Below, one piece after another: positions 16,629 to 25,464 of a stretch of 64,000 nucleotides of DNA. A program made the position numbers and the translations under genes. Below the pieces are notes generated by a model that was not told the origin of the DNA, did not search any database, and saw only the letters and a program-made list of their open reading frames with translations. The stretch's first letter is position 1, and each line of letters starts with the position of its first letter. This DNA is from JAFGAV01 sp041479055 (GTDB taxonomy: Bacteria > Acidobacteriota > Aminicenantia > Aminicenantales > JAFGAV01), in NCBI GenBank assembly GCA_963702835.1, contig OY969762.1, positions 496,001 through 560,000 of the forward strand. Direction: 5' to 3'.

Positions 16629-16971
16629 GGCCTGGGAGAGGGCTTCGGCGCCTGGCCGCGGTTTTTAACGCCGCGGATTCTCCGGGTTTCTCAGTCGGCT
16701 GCGAGATTCGCTCCCTTCGGGAGCTGTACGCAGCCGGCCGGCAAGGATATGCCAGATTCCTTCGAAACCCGTCGACGATTGGCGCTTAGCCGATCGTCAG
16801 GGGCTCCAAGGGGAGACGTCCCCTTGGCCGCAGGGCGCGGCTGTAGCCGTGCCCGAGAAAGGGAGGCAGGGAGCGCAGCTCCCGTTGGAAGGGGGAAACG
16901 CGAAGCGGGTTCCCCCTCCAAAGAGATTTCGTGGCTAAACCGCTTATGGCGCCTCGCTCCTCCCCCAGGCC
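16629..16971 (-). ncRNA. Large structured intergenic element, copy B (candidate RNA)
   Basis: A 343-nt non-coding block between divergent ychF and lepB, bounded by a perfect 8-bp inverted repeat (GGCCTGGG / CCCAGGCC). Read on the minus strand it contains GCGGTTTAGCC near the start, a stem GCTGCG / CGCAGC enclosing a GCTCCC-GAA-GGGAGC hairpin followed by GAATCT, then ACTGAGAAA and GGCGTTAAAAACC near the end. These follow the motif order of copies A and C. Many further short perfect hairpins are present, such as CCAAGGGGA / TCCCCTTGG. No protein reading frame in it is convincing. Confidence 0.5.
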
Positions 16972-17043
16972 TTTAACATCTAATAAGGAGTATTGTTTTT
17001 TTTAAAATTTTTATTTATTCTATAGCATCCAGAAATAAAGAAA

Positions 17044-17724
17044 ATGAGCGCTAAGAAAGCCAAAAAGCCCCGGACCAAGAGCGTTTTTCGCGAGTACCTG
17101 GAGATGCTGACCGAGACGGCCGTCTTCGTCTTCTTCATCCTGACCTTCGTCGTCCAGTCGTTCGGCATTCCCACCGGCTCCATGGAGCCCACGCTGCTGG
17201 TGGGGGATTTCCTGCTGGTCAACAAAATGGTCCATGCCTCAACCGTCTTCTCCTGGGAAAACAAGATCCTGCCCTGCCGGAAGCTGAGGCGGGGCGATAT
17301 CGTGGCCTTCAAAGCACCGCCCGAAGACCTGAAGAAGGATTACGTCAAGCGGGTCATCGGCCTGGAGGGCGACAGGCTGGAGATCCGGGACAAACAGGTC
17401 TATATCAACGGCCAGCCGCTCGAGGAAAAGTACAAGGTGCATATTTACGGCCGCCTGCCTCTCGACGGCGACAACTACGGCCCGGTGACCGTGCCGGCCG
17501 GAAATGTTTTCGTCATGGGCGACAACCGGGATAACAGCGCCGACAGCCGCGTTTGGCGGTTCCTGCCGGTCGATTATGTCAAAGGGAAGCCCTGGATCAT
17601 CTACTTTTCCTATCAGGCGGAGCCTGAGGCCAATCTCAAAACTAGCCTGGGGGACAAATTCAGACGGTTCCTCACCTTCCTGCCCACGGCCCGCTGGAGC
17701 CGCCTTTTCCGCCTTATCCGCTAG
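17044..17724 (+). CDS. lepB: Signal peptidase I, first tandem copy
   Basis: Membrane-bound serine protease that removes signal peptides. The 226-residue protein has one N-terminal transmembrane helix (residues 25-40), the nucleophile Ser46 in PTGSMEPTLLVGDFLLVNK, the general-base Lys102 in DYVKRVIGLEGD, and the family box GDNRDNSADSRVWRF. ATG 17044 is followed by a basic N-terminus. The next gene is a clear paralogue with the same catalytic motifs; the two are separated by an inverted-repeat element. Gene symbol is by family. Confidence 0.93.
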   Translation: MSAKKAKKPRTKSVFREYLEMLTETAVFVFFILTFVVQSFGIPTGSMEPTLLVGDFLLVNKMVHASTVFSWENKILPCRKLRRGDIVAFKAPPEDLKKDYVKRVIGLEGDRLEIRDKQVYINGQPLEEKYKVHIYGRLPLDGDNYGPVTVPAGNVFVMGDNRDNSADSRVWRFLPVDYVKGKPWIIYFSYQAEPEANLKTSLGDKFRRFLTFLPTARWSRLFRLIR

Positions 17725-17754
17725 ACGTTCTCCTGCGGCAATTTTGGGAGATAG

Positions 17755-17908
17755 CGCAAGCATCTCCAATCGTGTGTTACATGGGGAGGGGTGGCACGGC
17801 GGAGGGGCTCCCCACCCGCGCGCAGCCTGGCGAGCACGGATGGGGAGGAGCCGTGACAGGACCCCTCCTCTTCTTGAAGCCTGGATTAAACAAATGGAGA
17901 TGCTTGCG
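17755..17908. repeat. AAGCATCTCC inverted-repeat element, copy 2
   Basis: The ends are a perfect 14-bp inverted repeat (CGCAAGCATCTCCA at 17755-17768, its complement at 17895-17908). The core 17787-17865 starts AGGGGTGGCACGGCG and ends GCCGTGACAGGACCCC; it aligns base for base over most of its length with copy 3 at 23803-23887. Several nested complementary stretches (CACGG with CCGTG, GGGG with CCCC) predict a long hairpin. It sits between the two signal peptidase genes. Confidence 0.8.
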
Positions 17909-17924
17909 TAAATACCCCCTGCTG

Positions 17925-17953
17925 TTGATGAAATATCCGATTTCCTATATAGT
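17925..17953 (+). promoter_or_regulatory. Sigma70-type promoter for second lepB
   Basis: TTGATG (17925-17930) and TATAGT (17948-17953) with a 17-nt spacer, about 44 nt upstream of the GTG start at 17997. This suggests the second signal peptidase has its own promoter right after the repeat element. Confidence 0.5.
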
Positions 17954-17996
17954 AGCTATCCCTGTTTCGGCTGAACATCAATCGAGGTGAGATGAA

Positions 17997-18830
17997 GTGA
18001 GCACGTTCCGGATCGTCCGCTGGCTTTCTTTCCTGGCCGTGGTGGCGGTGGCTCTGTTCTACCCGGTCAACAAGGCCTTGACCGCCCTGCTCATCGGCAT
18101 CGTCCTGTATGTGCTCCGCGGCGTCCTGCTGTCCCTTTTCTTCGAAAAGAAGGAGAAGGAAGCCAAAGACAAGGGCCAAAATGTGTTCCGGGAAATGTTC
18201 GAGCTGGTGGCCGAGACGGCCGTCTTCGTCTTCTTCGTTATGACCTTCATCGTCCAGGCCTTCCAGATCCCCACCGGCTCGATGGAGCCCACGCTGCTGG
18301 TGGGTGATTTTCTTTTGGTCAACAAGTTCATTCATGCCCACACGGCCCTGCCCCTGGAGAACGTCATCCTGCCCCGGCGAGACGTCAGGCGCGGAGACAT
18401 TGTCGTTTTCAAGTCCCCGCCGGACCTGAGCAAGGATTTCGTCAAACGGGTTATCGGCCTGCCCGGCGAGACGCTCCGCATCAAGGACAGACAGGTCTAT
18501 ATCGACGACCGTCCGCTCGAAGAGAAGTACAAGGTCCACATTTATCCCAACTACGTCTTGGACGGCGACAACTACGGCCCGGTGACTGTGCCGCCCGGCC
18601 ACCTGTTCGTCATGGGCGACAACCGGGACAACAGCGCCGACAGCCGGGTGTGGAGATTCCTGCCCCTCAGCTATATCAAGGGCCGCCCCTGGATCATCTA
18701 TTTCTCCTACAAAGCGGTCAGCGCTTCGACCCCCGCGCCGTCATCAACGCTTAAGACGACTCTGTTCAAGGAGATTGTTATCCTGGTCAAGGAGGGCCGG
18801 GCCCGCCGTCTGTTCCGGACCGTCCACTGA
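17997..18830 (+). CDS. Signal peptidase I, second tandem copy
   Basis: Type I signal peptidase paralogue of the preceding gene. The 277-residue protein carries an added N-terminal hydrophobic region (about residues 8-48) before the helix that precedes Ser95 in PTGSMEPTLLVGDFLLVNK; Lys151 in DFVKRVIGLPGE and the GDNRDNSADSRVWRFLPL box complete the active site. Start is GTG 17997 after GAGGTGAG; the nearby ATG at 17992 hits a stop. The two copies share long identical stretches, so they arose by local duplication, and may differ in substrate range or membrane topology. Confidence 0.92.
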   Translation: MSTFRIVRWLSFLAVVAVALFYPVNKALTALLIGIVLYVLRGVLLSLFFEKKEKEAKDKGQNVFREMFELVAETAVFVFFVMTFIVQAFQIPTGSMEPTLLVGDFLLVNKFIHAHTALPLENVILPRRDVRRGDIVVFKSPPDLSKDFVKRVIGLPGETLRIKDRQVYIDDRPLEEKYKVHIYPNYVLDGDNYGPVTVPPGHLFVMGDNRDNSADSRVWRFLPLSYIKGRPWIIYFSYKAVSASTPAPSSTLKTTLFKEIVILVKEGRARRLFRTVH

Positions 18831-18885
18831 GCCGCAAGGCGGGGCTACGATCTTTATTTCCAGAGAGAGAAGGTCATGGCCCCGG

Positions 18886-20535
18886 TCAGAGGGCTGGCTT
18901 GATGCGGATATCCTCGTAAGAGGAAATGTAGAAGATAGGATTCTCCGCGGTAAAATCCTTGATGAAGACCTGACTGCGGACAATGCCGTCCATGTCCTTG
19001 CCCACCGGCAAGCCCAGCGAGTAAAGAAGGGTGGGGGCCAGGTCGATGACCCTCATGCCTTCGATATTCTTGGCCCGGGCGATGTTTTTGCCGTAAAAAA
19101 AGATCACCCCCTCGGGCGCAGCCTCGTGGTCGGCCGAAACGCCGGTGCTGCCCGAAACCCAGCCCAGCAGCCTTTTCAAAAAGGGCAGCGGCTCGATTCC
19201 GTGCGGGGAATAAATAATCAGGGTCTCATCCTCCTTGAGGGAGGCCAAATAGCGGCCGACGATCTGGTCGTAGAACTGATAATACTTTTCGATAACCGTT
19301 CCGTACTTGGCCGCCTCGTCGCTGTCCACGCCGCTGTACAAATCGGGGAAGCTGTACTGATAGAAATGGGATTCGACCATGTTCAAGCCGGTCAGCATCA
19401 GGGAAAAGATCTGGGGCTGGGCCTGCAGCTTCTCCCGATAGGCTTCCTCCTCGTACAGGAAATCTTGGCTGAAGGCCTGGCGGGCCGGGGCAAAGATGAT
19501 GGAGGATTCGGACTGGAGGTCCTTGAACAGCAGGCCGAAGGATGTTTCGGCCTTTCGGTCGGGCTCGGGCTTCTGGCCGGGGAGGGGGAGGTCGCGCTTA
19601 AGGACGGTCAGGCCGCACTGGGCGAAGATCTGCCACAGGTCGATGGGCCGGCCGGCCGGTTCGGCCCGGGACAGCTTGAGCAGGCCGGTCCGGCTCAGCT
19701 GGTTGAAGAAGATATAGCGGGGGACGACGTCCATCTGTTCCTTGAAATTGTCGAGCTGGTAGGTGAAAGGCGAGAGCTGACGATGCTTGGCCGGCAGCTT
19801 GCCGGTGTCGAGCGAGGCGCTCAGCACATAAAGATCATTGGGCGTGAAGCCGGACAGCCGGCCCCAGCTTCCTTGTTCCACCAGGAGCGAGAAATTGGGC
19901 AGCTTGCCCTCGCTGAGGAGAGGGATGATGAAATCAAAACTCAACCCTTCCATGCCCAGCAGGGTCAGCTTGGTGGTGATGCGGGGGGCTTCCAGGTTGG
20001 CCTGTTTGGCCGGCGGCTGGAGCAGAGAAGCGGGCGGCCGTTCGGAGACGACGAAGGCCAGGCCGGCCAGGAAAAGGAGGGCGTAGCCGCTGAATAGGAG
20101 CGGGCTTTTTTTCCACTTGTAAAAAAGGATGGTGACCAGCAGTCCTAGGGCGCCCATGGCCAGGAGAATATTCATCTGGGCCAGGAGATGGGTCTGGACA
20201 ACTGAGTCGAAGAACGACCGAAAATGGCGGTAGTTCTGCCAAAAAATAACTTGAAAGAGGAAAGTCAACAGGGAAAAACCCACGGCCAGGAAAGTCGGAG
20301 AAATGATGGCGATGGCGTTTTTTTTGGAGGAAAAGAAGTCGAATATAAAGAAAATGGCCAGGGAGACCAGGGCTACGGCCAGGCCGTAGGTGACGAAGAG
20401 GAGAAGCGCCAGGCGGCCCAGGAAATCCAGGGGCAGCCGGGCGTTGACGTTCAGCCCGGCGAAGAGCAGGGCCAGGAGAAGACAGAAGAACAGCCCGCAT
20501 AGCAGAGAGTTGAACAGGGCCTTGAGGAATTTCAT
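18886..20535 (-). CDS. Membrane-anchored alkaline-phosphatase-superfamily protein
   Basis: The 549-residue protein has about five hydrophobic helices in residues 1-165 and then a soluble domain of the sulfatase/type I phosphodiesterase/phosphopentomutase superfamily. Visible hints are LLGMEGLSFDFIIPLLSEGKLPNF (metal and nucleophile region, with Ser in place of the usual Thr), NMVESHFYQYSFPD, IIYSPHGIEPLPF (usually SDHG) and VSADHEAAPEGVIFFYG followed by VIDLAPTLLYSLGLP. The domain therefore resembles nucleotide pyrophosphatase-like hydrolases. The substrate is unknown; envelope glycolipid modification is only a guess. It converges with lepB copy 2. Confidence 0.75.
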   Translation of the reverse strand: MKFLKALFNSLLCGLFFCLLLALLFAGLNVNARLPLDFLGRLALLLFVTYGLAVALVSLAIFFIFDFFSSKKNAIAIISPTFLAVGFSLLTFLFQVIFWQNYRHFRSFFDSVVQTHLLAQMNILLAMGALGLLVTILFYKWKKSPLLFSGYALLFLAGLAFVVSERPPASLLQPPAKQANLEAPRITTKLTLLGMEGLSFDFIIPLLSEGKLPNFSLLVEQGSWGRLSGFTPNDLYVLSASLDTGKLPAKHRQLSPFTYQLDNFKEQMDVVPRYIFFNQLSRTGLLKLSRAEPAGRPIDLWQIFAQCGLTVLKRDLPLPGQKPEPDRKAETSFGLLFKDLQSESSIIFAPARQAFSQDFLYEEEAYREKLQAQPQIFSLMLTGLNMVESHFYQYSFPDLYSGVDSDEAAKYGTVIEKYYQFYDQIVGRYLASLKEDETLIIYSPHGIEPLPFLKRLLGWVSGSTGVSADHEAAPEGVIFFYGKNIARAKNIEGMRVIDLAPTLLYSLGLPVGKDMDGIVRSQVFIKDFTAENPIFYISSYEDIRIKPAL

Positions 20536-20625
20536 TTAATTCAAGCTATCATGATTTATTTAGGTCGGTCAAACGGCCGGGCCAGGTTGACCGGGCCAAG
20601 GGGTCTGGCTTAAGATAATTATTTA

Positions 20626-21441
20626 ATGGATCGACCCACAGGCCGTCCCCTCATCGCCCTGCTGACCGATTTCGGGCTGGAGGATTTTTTCGTCCCCTCC
20701 CTTAAAGCCGTCATCCTCAGCCTGAACCCCGAGGCGCGCCTGGTGGACGTCTCCCACTCGGTCCGCTCCTTTGACCTCCGCTCGGCCGCCTTCCTTCTCC
20801 AGGCCTGTTTCCGGTTTTTCCCCCCGGGCACGATCTTTCTGGCCATCGTGGACCCCGGGGTGGGCTCCGGCCGCCGCATTCTGGCGGCTGAGACCGAGCG
20901 CTACAAATTCATCGCGCCCGACAACGGCCTGCTCAGCTTAGCCCTGGAAGCCTCGTCTGAGCGCCGGGTGCGGGCGGCGGCCAACGCCAGATATTTTTTG
21001 ACCGAGAGCGCGACAACCTTTGAGGGCCGCGACCGGATGGCGCCCCTGGCCGCCTGGCTGTCGTTGGGAGTGCCGGCGGCCGAGTTCGGCCCCCTGGTTG
21101 AAGACTATGTCTCCCTGCCCTTGCCTAAGGCCTATGTCCGGCGCAATGAGATCATCGGCCATGTCGCCTATATCGACAAGTTCGGCGATGTCATCACCGA
21201 CATCCCGGCCGGCCTGCTGCCGCTCGCTCCGGAGGCCGGCCGCTCTCCCAGCCTGAAGCTCACCGTGCGCAAGAGGACGATCACCCGGTTCCGTGAGTAT
21301 TACACCCAAGGCGCCCGGGGCGATTTGTTTTTTCTGGTGGGAAGCCTTGGCTTGCTGGAGATCGCTCAACGCGAGGGATCAGCCGCTTCGGAGCTGGCCG
21401 CCGAGCTGGGGGATGTAGTCGTGGTTGAGACAGGTTTGTAG
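20626..21441 (+). CDS. SAM hydroxide adenosyltransferase family (DUF62)
   Basis: Homologue of the SAM-cleaving fluorinase/chlorinase fold; ordinary bacterial members hydrolyse S-adenosylmethionine to adenosine and methionine. The 271-residue product shows IALLTDFGLEDFFVPSLKAV at the N-terminus, VDVSHSVRSFDLRSAAFLLQ, IVDPGVGSGRR, APDNGLLS and FEGRDRMAPLAAWL, then a C-terminal beta domain with DKFGDVITDI. These cover the SAM pocket. Start ATG 20626; it is divergent from the preceding phosphatase-like gene and 12 nt ahead of recD2. Confidence 0.88.
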   Translation: MDRPTGRPLIALLTDFGLEDFFVPSLKAVILSLNPEARLVDVSHSVRSFDLRSAAFLLQACFRFFPPGTIFLAIVDPGVGSGRRILAAETERYKFIAPDNGLLSLALEASSERRVRAAANARYFLTESATTFEGRDRMAPLAAWLSLGVPAAEFGPLVEDYVSLPLPKAYVRRNEIIGHVAYIDKFGDVITDIPAGLLPLAPEAGRSPSLKLTVRKRTITRFREYYTQGARGDLFFLVGSLGLLEIAQREGSAASELAAELGDVVVVETGL

Positions 21442-21453
21442 GGTGCGGCGGTT

Positions 21454-23710
21454 ATGAGGCGCAGTCCAACCCGTCCCCAGCCGCCGGCCGCCGGCCGTCC
21501 GGCCCAGCCTCCGCCTTCAGCCGCCGGCGTCGGCCTGGAGAGCCTGGAAGGAACGATCGAGCTGATCACCTTCTACAACACGGACAACGGCTATACCGTC
21601 TGCCGTTTCGTCCTGGATGACGGAACGAGCCTGACCGTCGTCGGCTCCTTCCCCCCGCTCTCGCCGGGGGAGCGCCTCAAGGTCTCCGGCCGCTGGGAGG
21701 TCAACAACAAGTATGGCCGCCAATTCAAGGCCGAGGCCGTTATCCCCCTGCTGCCGGCTTCGGCCGCGGGCGTGGAGAAATTTCTTTCCTCGGGCCTGAT
21801 CAAGGGTATCGGCCCGGTCCTGGCCCGCCGCATCCTGAAGAAGTTCGGCTCCCAGACTTTGGACCTGCTGGGACGCGATCCCGGCCGGCTGCTCGAAGTT
21901 TCGGGCGTGGGGCAGGCCAAGCTGGCCGAAATCAAACGCTCCTGGGCCGAGCATCGGGACATCCGCGACCTCATCATCTTCCTCCAAGAACACAACGTCT
22001 CGACCAGCCTGGCCACCAAGATTCTACCGTCAATATGGGCAACGGTCCTTTCAGGTGCTGCGCTCCAACCCTTATCAGCTCTGCCTCGACATCTGGGGTA
22101 TCGGCTTCAAAACGGCCGACCAGATCGCCCTGAAGCTGGGGTTGGACCCGACCTCGCTGGAGCGGGTCAAGGCTTTCTTGCTCTATCTGCTGGAAAAGGA
22201 TAACGAGCAGGGGCACATCTTTTCTTACCAGGCCGACCTGGAGGCGGCCTGCCTCTCGGAAATCGGCGCCGAGGTGGACCGGGTGGCCGAAGCGCTGGCC
22301 GCGCTGCGCGAGTCCAAGAGTATCGTGGTCGAAACGACCGACCAAGGTTCGGCCGTCTATATCCCCTTCCTCCATCACGCCGAGGAGGAGGTGGCCAGGC
22401 TCATCCAGGAACTGGCCGACTCGCCTTCGCTGGCCCCGCCTTTCGAGGTGGACCCGGTCCTGGCCGAGGTGGAGAAGAACGCCGGGCTGAGTTTTTCCGA
22501 AGCCCAGCGCCACGCCATCCGGCAGGTCTTCCGGAAGAAGATTCTGGTCATTACCGGCGGGCCGGGCACCGGCAAGACGACCATCATCCAGGCCGTGGCC
22601 GAGATCTACCGGCGCTGGGGCCGCCCCCTACTCCTGGCCGCGCCCACCGGCCGGGCGGCCAAGCGGCTCAGCGAGACCACGGGCCGCGAGGCCAAGACGC
22701 TTCATCGCCTCCTGGAGTACACCCCCAAAGCCGGCAGCTTCAAGCGCAACGAGCGGCGGCCGCTGGCGGGCGAGGCCCTGGTGGTGGACGAGTTCTCCAT
22801 GGTGGACCTCACTTTGCTTTATCACCTGTTGCGGGCCGTGCCGGCCTGGATGCGCCTGGTATTCGTGGGAGACAAGGACCAGCTCCCCTCGGTCGGTCCG
22901 GGCAGCCTGCTGCGGGACATCATCGCCTCGGAGAGAGTGGCCGTGGTTCGCCTCGACGAGATCTTCCGGCAGGAGAAGGACAGCCTCATCGTCCTCAACG
23001 CCCACCGCATCAATCAAGGCCAGTCCCTTCTCTATCCTCCGCGCGGGGACAAAGACGCCGACTTTTATTTCCTCCGCCAGGAGAGCGAGGAGGGCGTCTT
23101 CAAGACCATTGTCACCCTGGCCTGCTATAGCGTGCCCCGCAAGCTCGGCCTGCCGGCCGTGTCGCCCGACATCCAGGTCATCAGCCCCATGTACCGAGGC
23201 TTGGCTGGTGTGGACCGTCTGAACGAAGAGTTGCAGAAGCGGCTCAACCCGGCCCGCGAAGGCCTTCGCGCGGGGCTGCGGGAGTTCAGGATCAACGATA
23301 AGGTCATGCAGGTTCGCAACGACTACGAGAAAGATGTTTTCAACGGGGACATCGGCCTGGTTTGCGGCCTGGACCGGGCCCGCTATCGGTTGTTCGTGGA
23401 TTTTGATGGCCGCCAGGTTTCCTACGAGAAGGAAGAGCTGGCCGACCTCACCCTGGCCTACGCCGTCTCGGTCCACAAGGCCCAGGGCAGCGAATACCAG
23501 GCCGTGATCATGCCCCTCATGACCCAGCATTTCATCATGCTGCAGCGGAACCTTTTCTACACGGCCCTGACCCGGGCCAAGAAATTGAGCATGATCGTCG
23601 GCTCGGCCAAGGCGCTCTACATCGCCATCAAGAATGACAAGCCGGTCAAGCGCAACAGCCTTATCCGGGACAAGCTCAGCCTGACGGCGCCCCGGATCAT
23701 CCTGCCCTGA
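21454..23710 (+). CDS. recD2: RecD2-type DNA helicase, apparent frameshift
   Basis: RecD2 is a 5'-3' superfamily 1B helicase of bacteria lacking RecBC, acting in repair and fork stability. The N-terminal part has an OB-like domain and tandem HhH motifs (IKGIGPVLARRILKKFG, VSGVGQAKLAEIK). Frame shifts near 22022: removing one T in AAGATTCTACC rejoins ATKI with YRQYGQRSFQVLRSNPYQL. Downstream are Walker A VITGGPGTGKTTIIQAV, VVDEFSMVDL, FVGDKDQLPSVGPG, and the SH3-like/motif VI region AYAVSVHKAQGSEYQAVIMP and LFYTALTRAKK. Total length of about 751 codons is normal for the family. Likely one intact gene with a sequence error. Confidence 0.9.
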
Positions 23711-23767
23711 AAAGGGTGACATTCCTCGCCTGCTTCGTCAGGCATTTCAAAAAATACGCCCAAATGG

Positions 23768-23924
23768 AAGCAATTCTTTTCCGGGGTGACTGAGAATCGC
23801 GAAGGGGTGGCGCGGCGAAGGGGCTCCCCGCCTGCCCGGAGCGGCTTGGTCGCGAGGACAGCCGGGGAAGAGCCGCGACAGGACCCCACGGGCAGCTCGC
23901 AAGACCCCTGGAAAAGAATTGCTT
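23768..23924. repeat. Inverted-repeat element, copy 3 (diverged ends)
   Basis: Ends are a perfect 15-bp inverted repeat, AAGCAATTCTTTTCC (23768-23782) and its complement (23910-23924). Only the first AAGCA and general placement match the other copies' ends, but the core 23803-23887 (AGGGGTGGCGCGGCG to GCCGCGACAGGACCCC) is about three-quarters identical to the core of copy 2, with compensating changes in the GCGGC/GCCGC stem. Located between recD2 and the SH3-domain gene. Confidence 0.78.
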
Positions 23925-23993
23925 GCCTCCTGAATTGGCAAAGAGCCGTTTTTGGAATAATATTATGGACGAAGAATCTGGAAGGAGGAGATC

Positions 23994-24476
23994 GTGAAAA
24001 AACTGAAACTCCCTCTCATCCTGGGGATGATCCTCATGGTCTCGGTTGTCTTCGGCGCCGAGACTTTCATCGTCAAAGTCCGGAGCACGGCCCTGCGCTC
24101 CGGCCCGCAATTTTTCGCCTCTACGGTCATCGCCCTCAAGGCCGGGGACGGCCTGCTCCTGGTCAGCCGCCAGGCGGACTGGATCCAGGTCAAGACCTCG
24201 GCCGGCCAATCCGGCTGGATCCATCAAAGCGCGGTCGACCCGAAGAAGATCGACATCCTAGCCTGGGGAAAGGGGACCAAGACGCAAGCTTCGGCCAACG
24301 AAGTGGCCATGGCCGCCAAAGGCTTCAACAAGCAAGTCGAGGACAGCTACAAGGCCAAGAACAAGAACATCAGTTTCGTCTGGGTGGATAAAATGGCCCT
24401 CATCGCCGTCACCCGGGCCGACCTCCAGGTCTTTCTCCAGCAGGGCAAGCTGGGCGCTTCGGGAGGCTCGAAATGA
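23994..24476 (+). CDS. Secreted bacterial SH3-domain protein
   Basis: The 160-residue product has a cleavable signal peptide (hydrophobic LPLILGMILMVSVVFGAE) followed by a bacterial SH3 domain at about residues 25-85: VRSTALRSGPQFFASTVIAL, GDGLLLVSRQADWIQVK and QSGWIHQSAV. Such domains bind peptidoglycan or proteins in the periplasm. The remaining 70 residues have no recognised motif. GTG start at 23994 is set by the strong GAAGGAGGAG site. Its stop overlaps the start of the M48 lipoprotein, so the two are probably co-translated and may act together on the cell wall. Confidence 0.82.
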   Translation: MKKLKLPLILGMILMVSVVFGAETFIVKVRSTALRSGPQFFASTVIALKAGDGLLLVSRQADWIQVKTSAGQSGWIHQSAVDPKKIDILAWGKGTKTQASANEVAMAAKGFNKQVEDSYKAKNKNISFVWVDKMALIAVTRADLQVFLQQGKLGASGGSK

Positions 24477-25366
24477 AAACCCGTTCGCCCTTGATCCTGT
24501 CCCTAGCCTTTCTGGTCATGGCCGGCCTCCTCGCCTCCTGCTCCACCCTGCAGAAGGGCCAGGAGCTCCTGACCAAAGAGAACCTCACCAAGATTGAAAA
24601 GACGGCCACCGTCATCCGGAATACTTTTGCCGATATCACCGAGGAGGAGGAATATTACATCGGCCGCTCGGTGGCCGCCCTCATCCTGTCGCGCTACAAC
24701 GTCTATAACAACGAGCCGCTAAACCGCTACGTCAACGTCGTGGGGAATGCCGTGGCCGCCTTCTCCTCGCGGCCCGAAATCTTCGGCGGCTATCACTTCC
24801 TGGTGCTCGACTCCGCCGAAATCAACGCCATGGCCGCTCCGGGCGGGTTCGTCTTCATCACCCGCGGTCTGCTCCGGGAGTGCAAGGATGAAGAGATGCT
24901 GGCCGCGGTCCTGGCCCATGAGGTCGGCCATGTGGCTTCCAAGCACGGGCTGCAGTCCATCAAGAAGTCGCGGCTTATCGATGCCTTCAAGCTGCTGGGC
25001 CATGAAGTGGCCAAGAAGTACACGCCGGCCGAGCTGAGCCAGTTGACGGCCGTTTTTGAAGGCGCCCTGGGCGACATTGCCGGGAGCCTCATCGAGCGCG
25101 GCTACGACCGCAAGTACGAGTATGAAGCCGACGGCCTGTCGGTAAAGTTCGGCCTGGCCACCGGCTATAACCCTCAGGGCTTGGCTGATTTCCTGAAGAA
25201 CCTGGAGGCGCTCGAAACCAAGGACAAAGGCCTGGGCTGGTTCAAAACCCATCCCGCCCCCAAGGACAGGCTGGAAAAGGTGACCAAGCTCATCTCCGCG
25301 CAGAAGACGCTCCCGCTCCGGGATAAAGTCCGGCTGGCCCGGTTCAAACAGAATTTCAAGGGCTAA
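24473..25366 (+). CDS. M48-family metalloprotease lipoprotein (BepA/LoiP-like)
   Basis: Periplasmic zinc peptidase of the M48 family, relatives of which police outer-membrane protein assembly. The 297-residue protein has a lipoprotein signal with LASC (Cys23), AMAAPGGFVFITRGLL, the zinc motif VLAHEVGHVASKH and the downstream glutamate ligand in YEYEADGLSVKFG. The C-terminal WFKTHPAPKDRLEKV is also a family mark. It lacks the C-terminal TPR domain of BepA. Overlaps the SH3-domain gene by 4 nt. Confidence 0.91.
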   Translation: MKTRSPLILSLAFLVMAGLLASCSTLQKGQELLTKENLTKIEKTATVIRNTFADITEEEEYYIGRSVAALILSRYNVYNNEPLNRYVNVVGNAVAAFSSRPEIFGGYHFLVLDSAEINAMAAPGGFVFITRGLLRECKDEEMLAAVLAHEVGHVASKHGLQSIKKSRLIDAFKLLGHEVAKKYTPAELSQLTAVFEGALGDIAGSLIERGYDRKYEYEADGLSVKFGLATGYNPQGLADFLKNLEALETKDKGLGWFKTHPAPKDRLEKVTKLISAQKTLPLRDKVRLARFKQNFKG

Positions 25367-25397
25367 GGATCCGCCGCCAGTCCGGACTTGCATAATG

Positions 25398-25453
25398 GGA
25401 AGCGTCTCCAATCCTCTTTTTGAAGGGAGTGTCGAAGATAAGGAGATGCTTCC
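25398..25453. repeat. AAGCATCTCC inverted-repeat element, copy 5 (minimal)
   Basis: GGAAGCGTCTCC (25398-25409) and GGAGATGCTTCC (25442-25453) are inverted copies with one mismatch, enclosing only 32 nt without the GC-rich core. It ends 12 nt before the likely start of the cyclase gene, so it could fold across the ribosome binding region. Confidence 0.65.
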
Positions 25454-25464
25454 TATATCGTGTG

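Noticed and set aside
22010..22030. Programmed frameshift in recD2
   Set aside because: No slippery heptamer or downstream pseudoknot stands out and RecD2 is not known for it; the same kind of one-base break occurs in five other genes, pointing to sequence error.
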